Source: an uncultured Lachnospiraceae bacterium
GTDB lineage: Bacteria; Bacillota; Clostridia; Lachnospirales; Lachnospiraceae
NCBI GenBank assembly: GCA_946627575.1
Contig: CAMOVS010000118.1
Coordinates: forward strand, 1-5,261
DNA length: 5,261 bases
Direction: 5' to 3'
A program made the position numbers and the translations under genes. The notes under the pieces were generated by a model. The model was not told where the DNA came from, did no database searches, and saw only the letters and a list, made by a program, of their open reading frames with translations. Shown in pieces: positions 1-4,838 of the stretch (position 1 is its first letter; every line of letters starts with the position of its first letter).

Positions 1-56
1 TGTGCTTTCGCCCATGCAGCAACCTCACGCTTCACAGCTATCATGTCACACAGCAT
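1..56 (-). other. start of an unidentified minus-strand transcript or gene, cut by left edge
   Basis: Reading leftward, an ATG at 56-54 opens a frame that stays open to the edge (M-L-C-D-M-I-A-V-K-R-E-V-A-A-W-A-K-A), with a second in-frame ATG at 44-42. Neither has a normally spaced Shine-Dalgarno: AGGG abuts the first ATG and lies about 12 bases before the second. A TATAAT box at 67-62 would place the transcript start at about base 55-56, so an mRNA would be almost leaderless. The other reading is a non-coding or leader RNA: the last bases contain GCGAAAGC, which can form a small GAAA tetraloop. Codons here (GCU, CGU, GUU) also differ from the GCC/CTG-rich neighbours. I cannot tell which reading is right and recognise no family. 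Confidence 0.3.
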
Positions 57-61
57 CCCTA

Positions 62-89
62 ATTATACACCATTCAACAAAGAAATCAA
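62..89 (-). promoter_or_regulatory. candidate sigma-A promoter reading off the left edge
   Basis: On the minus strand TTGATT (89-84) is followed after 16 bases by a perfect TATAAT (67-62). The -35 matches consensus at four of six positions. The box lies in the A+T-rich gap after the DUF3783 gene, where a new transcription unit could begin. A+T-rich gaps often give chance matches, so support is moderate. Confidence 0.4.
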
Positions 90-132
90 GAGGTTTTTGC
101 AATTTTTATGCTAACATTTTGTGTGCTGCGGA

Positions 133-549
133 TCATCCTTGATGCTCTGAGCGGGCCTTGGCCGCCATTTCCTTCATATATTGATGTTCTTTATGAAGTT
201 CATCCCGGAGAGCCAGGGAATCCCAGACCGCATTGTGCTCCGTCATCATAGCCTTGAGGTCGGTGGTGCCGATCCCTTCTGCCCGCAATTCTTTGAGAAG
301 GGTGAAAAGACTGTCTCCGGCAAAACCGGAGAATACCATCATGGGATCTTTGAATTCCCTGCCTTTTTCCTTCCTTATATACTCTGCCCTGTCTTCCTCC
401 TTACCGTAAGCAAGGAAGCCAAGGGGAACGTCATACTCGTCGGCTGTCACATAGCGGAGATTAATCTCCTTCCCCTCGCAGAAATCTTCCAGGGCCTTCT
501 TATAAGAAGGAGATTCTACATTATATAATAAAATGACCTTTTTGAGCAT
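133..549 (-). CDS. DUF3783 domain-containing protein
   Basis: This is a 138-residue protein of unknown function, predicted soluble and cytoplasmic, with no signal peptide or membrane segment. The N-terminus (M-L-K-K-V-I-L-L-Y-N) has the short hydrophobic strand typical of the family. The recognisable DUF3783 core covers about residues 68-126: D-P-M-M-V-F-S-G-F, then a helix with L-L-K-E-L-R, then L-K-A-M-M-T-E-H-N, W109 and D-E-L-H-K-E-H. No catalytic site is known to me. The frame is open back to an ATG at 639, but the start at 549 is chosen because AGGAGG (561-556) lies six bases before it and the extra 30 residues do not resemble the family. The gene follows the Gx-ApbE fusion after a 118-base gap, so it may be an operon member or separately expressed. 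No terminator with a U-run is visible after its TGA. Confidence 0.85.
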   Translation of the reverse strand: MLKKVILLYNVESPSYKKALEDFCEGKEINLRYVTADEYDVPLGFLAYGKEEDRAEYIRKEKGREFKDPMMVFSGFAGDSLFTLLKELRAEGIGTTDLKAMMTEHNAVWDSLALRDELHKEHQYMKEMAAKARSEHQG

Positions 550-555
550 ATGAAT

Positions 556-561
556 CCTCCT
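556..561 (-). promoter_or_regulatory. ribosome binding site of the DUF3783 gene
   Basis: AGGAGG on the minus strand lies six bases before the ATG at 549. It decides the start against the longer frame that begins at 639. Confidence 0.85.
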
Positions 562-603
562 ATGTATATCGCATCTGCTGAAGTTTTTCACGCCGAAACC
601 GCA

Positions 604-637
604 GAATAAGATTGCGAAAATTCCAATCTCTTTATTC
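604..637. repeat. interrupted inverted repeat upstream of the DUF3783 gene
   Basis: AGATTG (609-614) pairs with CAATCT (624-629) around a nine-base loop. The stem continues past a three-base bulge with GAATA (604-608) against TATTC (633-637), giving eleven pairs in all. It is A+T-rich with no following U-run, so it is a poor terminator for the upstream fusion gene. It could be an operator or a leader/3'-end structure. Function unknown. Confidence 0.4.
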
Positions 638-667
638 AAAATCAGTTAGCCAGGATCCGGAAAATGG

Positions 668-2323
668 TTATTGCTTCCTGTAATCATCATTCAAAATAGT
701 GAAACGGCTGCTTATTCCATCCGTAACCCTTACCTTCTTCTCTTCATCGATAAAGATACCTTCCGCCCCATATTGGTTCAGCAATTCCAGCCCCTTGTCG
801 GCTCCCAGAACAAAACAGGCGGTAGACAGGCCGTCGGACAGGAGTCCGTTCTCGCATACCACCGTGACAGAGATCAGGCCGCTGTCAGCGGGATATCCTG
901 TGCGGGGGTCAAGGATATGATGATATCGGACCCCGTTTTCTTCGAAATACTTCTCATAGTCTCCTGATGTAGATACCACAGTATCTTCATCCAGGGATAA
1001 AACACCCATGTATTCTCCATCGGCTCCTCTGGGATCCTGAATCGCCACCGACCAGTCAGACCCGTCCGGCTTGTCGCCCCAGACCAGGATGCTGCCGCCC
1101 ACGGAGACCACAGCCCCGGTTACTGCTTTTGCCTTGTCTTTATCATTCTCCAGATCTTCCCGGACCAGATCGCAGGCAATGCCTTTGCCTACCGCCCCAA
1201 GGTCCAGGGTTCTTCCGCCGCCGAGCCGGATCCGGGCCGCCCTTTCATTACCATCTCTCTTTCCGCCGGCTGCCGGCCCGCTGACATCTGTATTGTCATC
1301 AGCATCCATGTCAATATGTATGCCTTCATATCCGACCTCTTTCATCACGGCATCAAGATCTTTTTTGTCCGGCACTTTTGGATGATCACCTTCGATGTCC
1401 CAAAGCCGGGTTAAGCTGCCGATGGACGGGTCGAAGGCCCCCTGACTGTCGGATGCCAGCTGAAGGCACCGGTCCACCCACCCGGCAAAATCAGCTTCCA
1501 CTTCCGCGCCTTGTATGGATTCTCCTTCCCGGTTGACTCTGGCTGCTGTGCTATCCTCATCTCTCCAGGAGAGCTGTTCGTGCTCCAGCCGGTCCAGCCG
1601 GTCCTTGATCCGGCCTGTCACATCCTCACCCCCGTAAACCGTGGCTGTCAGGACAGTACTCATGACAAAATCGTTAAGCTGCCAGCTTTTTTCTGATCCT
1701 GAATCGTCCTTTGTCCCGCTACCACCCCAGCCGGACCCGGCAAGACCGCTGCAGGCTGATGTCGTCAGACTGAGACAGAAGACCAGACAAAAGAGGCCGG
1801 CATTGCGGATGACAGGAAGCAGGCGCCTGCTCAGAAGACCTGAGAGGATCCCGATGGCCAGGCCGGCCGCCAGACCGGACAGGATCAGTATGGGCAGATA
1901 GAAGATCAGAGTTTTTGTGGACAGGACGGCCATAGCCACCAATACCTGTCCCACATTATGGAATACGCCCCCAATAATGCTGACACCCACGGCAGAGAAG
2001 AATCCTGTCCTTTTCGCAATCCACATGCTAAGAAGACTTAAGGCAGCTCCTGCCGCACTGTAAACCATACTCCAGCCGCTGCCAAAGAGGAGGCCCGCCA
2101 GAAGGATTCTCAGAATGCTTACCGTGATGGCCGGGCCAAGGCCTGCCGTATAGAGCAGGACCATAGTTACGATATTGGCAAGACCCAGCTTAACTCCCGG
2201 TATCCCAACCTGGAGGGGCAGCATACGTTCAATATAAGCTGCCACCAGGGCCAGAGCCAGAAACATACCGTAGACCGCTGCCTTTCTCGATGTACTTTTG
2301 GAAGACTTCATATTCTTAGTCAT
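668..2323 (-). CDS. Gx-transporter (Hpre_diP_synt_I) domain fused to ApbE FAD:protein FMN transferase, with internal lipoprotein signal
   Basis: This is a two-part membrane protein of 551 residues. Residues about 12-165 form a hydrophobic domain with about six membrane helices and the motif P42-G-V-K-L-G-L-A-N50. They match the family named Gx transporter or 'heptaprenyl diphosphate synthase component I', an old name that probably does not reflect function. A seventh hydrophobic stretch (175-190) follows R166-R167 and R173 and ends at T-S-A-C191, a lipobox-like site. Residues about 216-545 are a complete ApbE, which moves FMN from FAD to Thr/Ser of target proteins. Its motifs are F297-D-P-S-I-G, L-D-L-G-A-V-G-K-G (373-381), V-S-V-G-G (406-410), H468-H-I-L-D-P-R-T-G-Y-P and the Mg-site motif D497-G-L-S-T501. 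Positively charged loops favour an ApbE outside the cell. Residues about 338-365 are a polar insertion. The two parts are usually separate genes; no stop or usable internal start lies at the junction. The ATG at 2323 has only a weak site (AAGGACAGG). Confidence 0.9.
   Translation of the reverse strand: MTKNMKSSKSTSRKAAVYGMFLALALVAAYIERMLPLQVGIPGVKLGLANIVTMVLLYTAGLGPAITVSILRILLAGLLFGSGWSMVYSAAGAALSLLSMWIAKRTGFFSAVGVSIIGGVFHNVGQVLVAMAVLSTKTLIFYLPILILSGLAAGLAIGILSGLLSRRLLPVIRNAGLFCLVFCLSLTTSACSGLAGSGWGGSGTKDDSGSEKSWQLNDFVMSTVLTATVYGGEDVTGRIKDRLDRLEHEQLSWRDEDSTAARVNREGESIQGAEVEADFAGWVDRCLQLASDSQGAFDPSIGSLTRLWDIEGDHPKVPDKKDLDAVMKEVGYEGIHIDMDADDNTDVSGPAAGGKRDGNERAARIRLGGGRTLDLGAVGKGIACDLVREDLENDKDKAKAVTGAVVSVGGSILVWGDKPDGSDWSVAIQDPRGADGEYMGVLSLDEDTVVSTSGDYEKYFEENGVRYHHILDPRTGYPADSGLISVTVVCENGLLSDGLSTACFVLGADKGLELLNQYGAEGIFIDEEKKVRVTDGISSRFTILNDDYRKQ
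1818..1831. repeat. perfect 14-bp palindrome at the fusion junction
   Basis: AGCAGGCGCCTGCT is its own reverse complement. It encodes S165 to L169, the exact point where the Gx-transporter domain ends and the n-region of the ApbE lipoprotein signal begins. It may be a chance G+C-rich palindrome in coding sequence, or the trace of the rearrangement that joined the genes. Confidence 0.6.
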
Positions 2324-2351
2324 GATAATTACCTGTCCTTATATCAGAAGT

Positions 2352-2384
2352 CCGGATGGATCCTAATCCGGCGTCAGGGCCGGA
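2352..2384. repeat. two mutually exclusive hairpins before the Gx-ApbE fusion
   Basis: In the 86-base gap between the methyltransferase stop and the fusion start, TCCGGC (2367-2372) can pair with GCCGGA (2379-2384) around a six-base loop. The overlapping ATCCGG (2366-2371) can instead pair with CCGGAT (2352-2357) around an eight-base loop. Both use bases 2367-2371, so only one can form. Neither has a U-run in the minus direction, so neither is a standard terminator. They may affect readthrough or translation of the fusion, or be chance. Confidence 0.35.
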
Positions 2385-2409
2385 AGCAAGTCCTGAATTT
2401 GTACAAGTG

Positions 2410-3282
2410 TCAAATGGATTCCCCGGCCGTCCAGCGGCCGGAAGCCCCGCAGGGCAGCACCAGGCCGGTGGATGTCACCGGCAGCCCGACTTCATCGGCT
2501 TCCACCCTGCCTCCATATTTTTTCTGAATCAATGTCCCCATCATATAAGAAAGGACCGCGGGCTGCAGACCTGTGGTATAGGAATTAATCAAGAAGAAAA
2601 GGGGGTTGTCGGAGAGGAGGCCGGAACAAAGATTAATCAGGTCATATATATTGTCCTCGATCTTCCAGATCTCTCCTTTGGGTCCCCTTCCATAGGAAGG
2701 AGGATCCATGATGATCCCCTCATATTGATTGCCCCGCCGGAGCTCCCTCTGTACGAACTTGAGGCAGTCATCCACCAGCCAGCGGACCGGCGCCTGGGAG
2801 AGCCCCGAAACCTGGGCATTCTCCCTGGCCCAGCTCACCATGCCCTTGGCGGCATCCACATGGACCACAGAGGCCCCTGCTGCTGCCGCTGCCAAAGTAG
2901 CTCCTCCGGTGTAGGCAAAGAGATTGAGCACCCGGATCTTACGGCCGGCATGCCGGATAAGGCCGGAAAACCAGTCCCAATTGGCAGCCTGTTCCGGAAA
3001 AAGACCGGTATGCTTGAACTTAAAGGGCTTCAGACGAAATGTCAGTTTATCATAGTGAATATCCCATTGCTGGGGAAGGTCAAAGAACTCCCAGGATCCA
3101 CCGCCCCTGCTGCTTCGATGGTAGTGGGCATTGGGCCTCTTCCATCCAGGGGCCGTCCTTTTTGTATGCCATATTACCTGCGGGTCGGGCCGGACGAGAA
3201 TCTGACTTCCCCAGCGCTCCAGCTTCTCCCCTCCGCTTGTGTCAATCACTTCATATTCTTTCCAACGATCTGCCAGCCACAT
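2410..3282 (-). CDS. class I SAM-dependent methyltransferase (RlmI-like, Methyltrans_SAM family)
   Basis: A 290-residue cytoplasmic enzyme predicted to transfer a methyl group from S-adenosylmethionine. The N-terminal part (1-100) has family-typical stretches: K20-L-E-R-W-G, R-P-D-P-Q (31-35) and H91-T-G-L-F-P-E-Q. The Rossmann-fold domain follows, with motif I V-L-N-L-F-A-Y-T-G-G (118-127), acidic D143 after the second strand (H-V-D-A-A-K), D171-D172, and motif IV D193-P-P-S-Y-G-R-G. Relatives such as RlmI methylate cytosine in 23S rRNA, but this protein is much shorter and lacks the N-terminal PUA domain, so the substrate is unknown. The D-P-P-S-Y motif suggests nucleic acid or ribosome modification, which is inference. 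GGAGG (3293-3289) sits six bases before the ATG. It lies between superoxide reductase and the Gx-ApbE fusion, with a terminator-like hairpin just before its ribosome binding site. No promoter was recognised in the gap. Confidence 0.88.
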   Translation of the reverse strand: MWLADRWKEYEVIDTSGGEKLERWGSQILVRPDPQVIWHTKRTAPGWKRPNAHYHRSSRGGGSWEFFDLPQQWDIHYDKLTFRLKPFKFKHTGLFPEQAANWDWFSGLIRHAGRKIRVLNLFAYTGGATLAAAAAGASVVHVDAAKGMVSWARENAQVSGLSQAPVRWLVDDCLKFVQRELRRGNQYEGIIMDPPSYGRGPKGEIWKIEDNIYDLINLCSGLLSDNPLFFLINSYTTGLQPAVLSYMMGTLIQKKYGGRVEADEVGLPVTSTGLVLPCGASGRWTAGESI

Positions 3283-3288
3283 GTTATT

Positions 3289-3293
3289 CCTCC
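3289..3293 (-). promoter_or_regulatory. ribosome binding site of the methyltransferase
   Basis: GGAGG on the minus strand lies six bases before the ATG at 3282. It begins three bases past the weak T-tract of the upstream hairpin, an unusually tight arrangement. Confidence 0.8.
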
Positions 3294-3296
3294 AGT

Positions 3297-3327
3297 AAAG
3301 AAGGGGAGCCGGCTAAGCAGCTCCCCT
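3297..3327 (-). terminator. probable intrinsic terminator after superoxide reductase
   Basis: On the minus strand AGGGGAGC (3327-3320) pairs perfectly with GCTCCCCT (3309-3302) across a ten-base loop, giving an eight-pair, G+C-rich stem. It is followed by TCTTT (3301-3297). It begins 38 bases after the superoxide reductase stop. The T-tract is short and interrupted, so termination may be partial and allow readthrough into the methyltransferase. In the plus direction the tail (GAATCTTTC) is poorer. Confidence 0.65.
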
Positions 3328-3365
3328 GAATCTTTCTATTCGCTTTGATACAATTCCTGCCCGGC

Positions 3366-3740
3366 TTATTTGCCTTCCCAGAGGCCATGCAGGTTACAAT
3401 ACTCGATCGCGGAGATGAATTCCTCACCGTCCTCTAAGGTAAACTCTGCAGCCGGCTTCTGCCCGGGAGCAAGTCTCTCGATCTGTCCGCCCTTGCTGGT
3501 ATTGATCGCGATGAAAGTGATGAAATGCTCTGCCAGCATAGGATGCTCTACAGAGCCTACTACAACCTTCACTTTATTACCTTCTACGGTAACCTGGGGA
3601 ACATGCTTCTCCAGAGCAGCATCGGTAGTGCCGGCCTTGAGAAGCTTCATGGGCTGATTACAGCAGATGGGAGCATCCCCATCTTCTAATGTAGGAACAA
3701 CATTTCCACAAATATCACAACGATATACTTTCCAACTCAT
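3366..3740 (-). CDS. superoxide reductase (desulfoferrodoxin, two-iron type)
   Basis: Reduces superoxide to hydrogen peroxide in the cytoplasm without making oxygen, a defence typical of anaerobes; electrons usually come from rubredoxin or a similar donor. Numbering here is from the upstream ATG at 3743. The N-terminal desulforedoxin domain carries the Fe(Cys)4 site at C9, C12, C27 and C28. The catalytic domain has E45-K46-H47, H67 (E-H-P-M), H73 (A-E-H-F) and C116-N-L-H119, which give the square-pyramidal Fe(His)4Cys centre and the conserved Glu-Lys pair. The total of 124-125 residues is normal for the two-iron class. Two ATGs stand together (3743 and 3740). The second is preferred because AAGGAG (3752-3747) lies six bases before it and only three before the first. 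It has its own strong promoter and a probable terminator, so it may be largely monocistronic. Confidence 0.96.
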   Translation of the reverse strand: MSWKVYRCDICGNVVPTLEDGDAPICCNQPMKLLKAGTTDAALEKHVPQVTVEGNKVKVVVGSVEHPMLAEHFITFIAINTSKGGQIERLAPGQKPAAEFTLEDGEEFISAIEYCNLHGLWEGK

Positions 3741-3746
3741 CATTTA

Positions 3747-3752
3747 CTCCTT
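3747..3752 (-). promoter_or_regulatory. ribosome binding site of superoxide reductase
   Basis: AAGGAG on the minus strand. Its spacing of six bases to the ATG at 3740, against three to the ATG at 3743, favours the inner start. Confidence 0.8.
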
Positions 3753-3756
3753 TCCT

Positions 3757-3770
3757 GTCAGACAGCTGAC
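3757..3770. repeat. small hairpin in the superoxide reductase leader
   Basis: GTCAG and CTGAC pair around a four-base loop (3757-3761 with 3766-3770), ending five bases before the AAGGAG site. The five-pair stem is too short for a firm functional claim. It could modulate ribosome access. Confidence 0.35.
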
Positions 3771-3827
3771 CATCCATTTATGATTAATAAGCCATCAGTC
3801 TTAATAATTAGTAAAATACCCGCTTAC

Positions 3828-3856
3828 ATCATAACCTAAGCATGCTTAAATGTCAA
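3828..3856 (-). promoter_or_regulatory. strong sigma-A promoter for superoxide reductase
   Basis: On the minus strand a perfect TTGACA (3856-3851) is followed by exactly 17 bases and TATGAT (3833-3828), five of six matches to TATAAT. Transcription should begin near 3821, giving a leader of about 80 bases before the ATG at 3740. The -35 lies 26 bases past the antiporter stop codon, so superoxide reductase is set up to be expressed independently of the upstream thrH-antiporter unit. Confidence 0.85.
3837..3848. promoter_or_regulatory. 12-bp palindrome in the promoter spacer, candidate operator
   Basis: TAAGCATGCTTA is a perfect palindrome lying wholly between the -35 and -10 boxes. A repressor bound here would block RNA polymerase. 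I do not recognise the site: it is not an obvious PerR, Fur or Rex box. Regulation of superoxide reductase by a redox- or metal-sensing repressor is plausible but inferred. Confidence 0.45.
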
Positions 3857-3882
3857 TTGCACTCCGTGACCTTTTGCTTCAT

Positions 3883-4824
3883 CTACCCCATCAGTATATA
3901 AATAAGATAGGCTGCGTAAAGAAGGAGCATAATCACTCCGGACATCCGGCTCAGCTTCTTGTCCTTCAGGGCAAAGAGCCAGACGATCACCGCTGCGGCG
4001 ATGGCAGCAGCCATATCAAACAGGAACTTAGAAGCAAAGGCAACATCCGTGATCAAAGCCGTCGTGCCCACAACAAATAGTATATTAAAAATATTGCTGC
4101 CCACGATATTGCCGATGGCAATGTCCGCATTGCCCTTGCGGGCTGCAGTGAGCGAAGTAACAAGCTCAGGTAAAGAAGTGCCGAAGGCCACGATGGTCAA
4201 GGCGATCACCCTGGCGCTGACTCCCAGATCAGCCGCAATTTCACTGGCAGAATTAACGGTAATGTTACTGCCGATTATGATCATGGCCCCGCCGGCCACC
4301 GTAAATAGCAGCAGCAAAGGAACCGGCCTGGTCCGTTCTTTTTTCTTATGGGCTTCCGCCTTCATGCTGTGTCTGGCAGAGTAAAAAAGATAGCCCATAT
4401 ATAATATGAAGAAAGCCCACATGAGCAAGCCATCCAGACGTCCGATTTCCCCGCCTCGCAGGCCGGTGATGAGGAGAACAAAAGTCACCAGAATCATAAA
4501 TGGCATATCGATCCGAATGGTGCTCTCCGATACGGCAATCGGTATAATCAGCGCGGTAATGCCAAGGATAATAAAGACATTGAGTATATTGCTTCCCAGG
4601 ACATTACCAAGGGTGATATCCCCGTTGCCCTTAAGGGCTGCTGCTATACTGACGGCAGCTTCCGGGGCGCTGGTTCCCATAGCCACGATCGTTAATCCCA
4701 CGATAATCTCAGGAATGCCGAACTTCTTAGCGATGCCCGATGCCCCGTCCACGAAAAGATCCGCTCCTTTTATAAGCATCACGAATCCGACAATCAGCAA
4801 TAAAAGGTTCTTAGCGATCTCCAT
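3883..4824 (-). CDS. calcium/sodium antiporter, CaCA family (YrbG/NCX-like)
   Basis: A 313-residue inner-membrane cation exchanger, probably moving Ca2+ out against Na+ or H+, with about ten membrane helices. The two inverted alpha-repeats that form the ion site are clear. Repeat 1 (about 43-88) has G50-T-S-A-P-E55 and G77-S-N-I-L-N82. Repeat 2 (about 208-253) has G215-T-S-L-P-E220 and G242-S-N-I-F-N247. E55 and E220 should be the key ion-binding glutamates. A basic loop (151-166, rich in H, K and R) separates the halves and should face the cytoplasm. Aligned on these motifs, N247 stands where the archaeal NCX_Mj has Asp240, so ion affinity or stoichiometry may differ. Length is normal for the family. 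AAAGGA (4837-4832) precedes the ATG by seven bases. The gene starts 14 bases after the thrH-like stop, so the two are probably cotranscribed. No terminator is visible before the superoxide reductase promoter. Confidence 0.93.
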   Translation of the reverse strand: MEIAKNLLLLIVGFVMLIKGADLFVDGASGIAKKFGIPEIIVGLTIVAMGTSAPEAAVSIAAALKGNGDITLGNVLGSNILNVFIILGITALIIPIAVSESTIRIDMPFMILVTFVLLITGLRGGEIGRLDGLLMWAFFILYMGYLFYSARHSMKAEAHKKKERTRPVPLLLLFTVAGGAMIIIGSNITVNSASEIAADLGVSARVIALTIVAFGTSLPELVTSLTAARKGNADIAIGNIVGSNIFNILFVVGTTALITDVAFASKFLFDMAAAIAAAVIVWLFALKDKKLSRMSGVIMLLLYAAYLIYILMG

Positions 4825-4838
4825 AATCTAATCCTTTC

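Noticed and set aside
60..132. Terminator after the DUF3783 gene
   Set aside because: Searched on the minus strand: only weak A+T-rich pairings such as GCAT/ATGC were found, with no stable stem followed by a U-run.
181..528. A 115-codon plus-strand frame
   Set aside because: It is antisense to the DUF3783 gene and lacks a convincing ribosome binding site or family match.
550..639. A 30-residue N-terminal extension of the DUF3783 protein
   Set aside because: The AGGAGG site and family similarity both place the start at 549; the extension looks like translated intergenic DNA.
1585..1602. Two tandem copies of a nine-base unit (ccagccggt)
   Set aside because: It simply encodes D-R-L twice in a charged helix of the ApbE domain and shows no further copies.
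2324..2349. Extended -10-like TGATATAAG before the fusion gene
   Set aside because: A start from it would begin at or after the only ribosome binding site, and no -35 box lies at a suitable distance.
2356..3348. A 330-codon open frame on the plus strand
   Set aside because: It runs antisense to almost the whole methyltransferase, whose motifs and ribosome binding site are clear. The translated product is Pro/Gly/Ser-rich with no family resemblance, and the openness follows from the codon bias of the real gene.
3856..3882. Terminator between the antiporter and the superoxide reductase promoter
   Set aside because: The 27 bases hold no stem of more than about four pairs and no U-run.
3959..4831. 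Two 141-codon plus-strand frames opposite the antiporter
   Set aside because: They lie opposite its two alpha-repeat halves; their similar length and composition mirror the internal duplication of the real protein.
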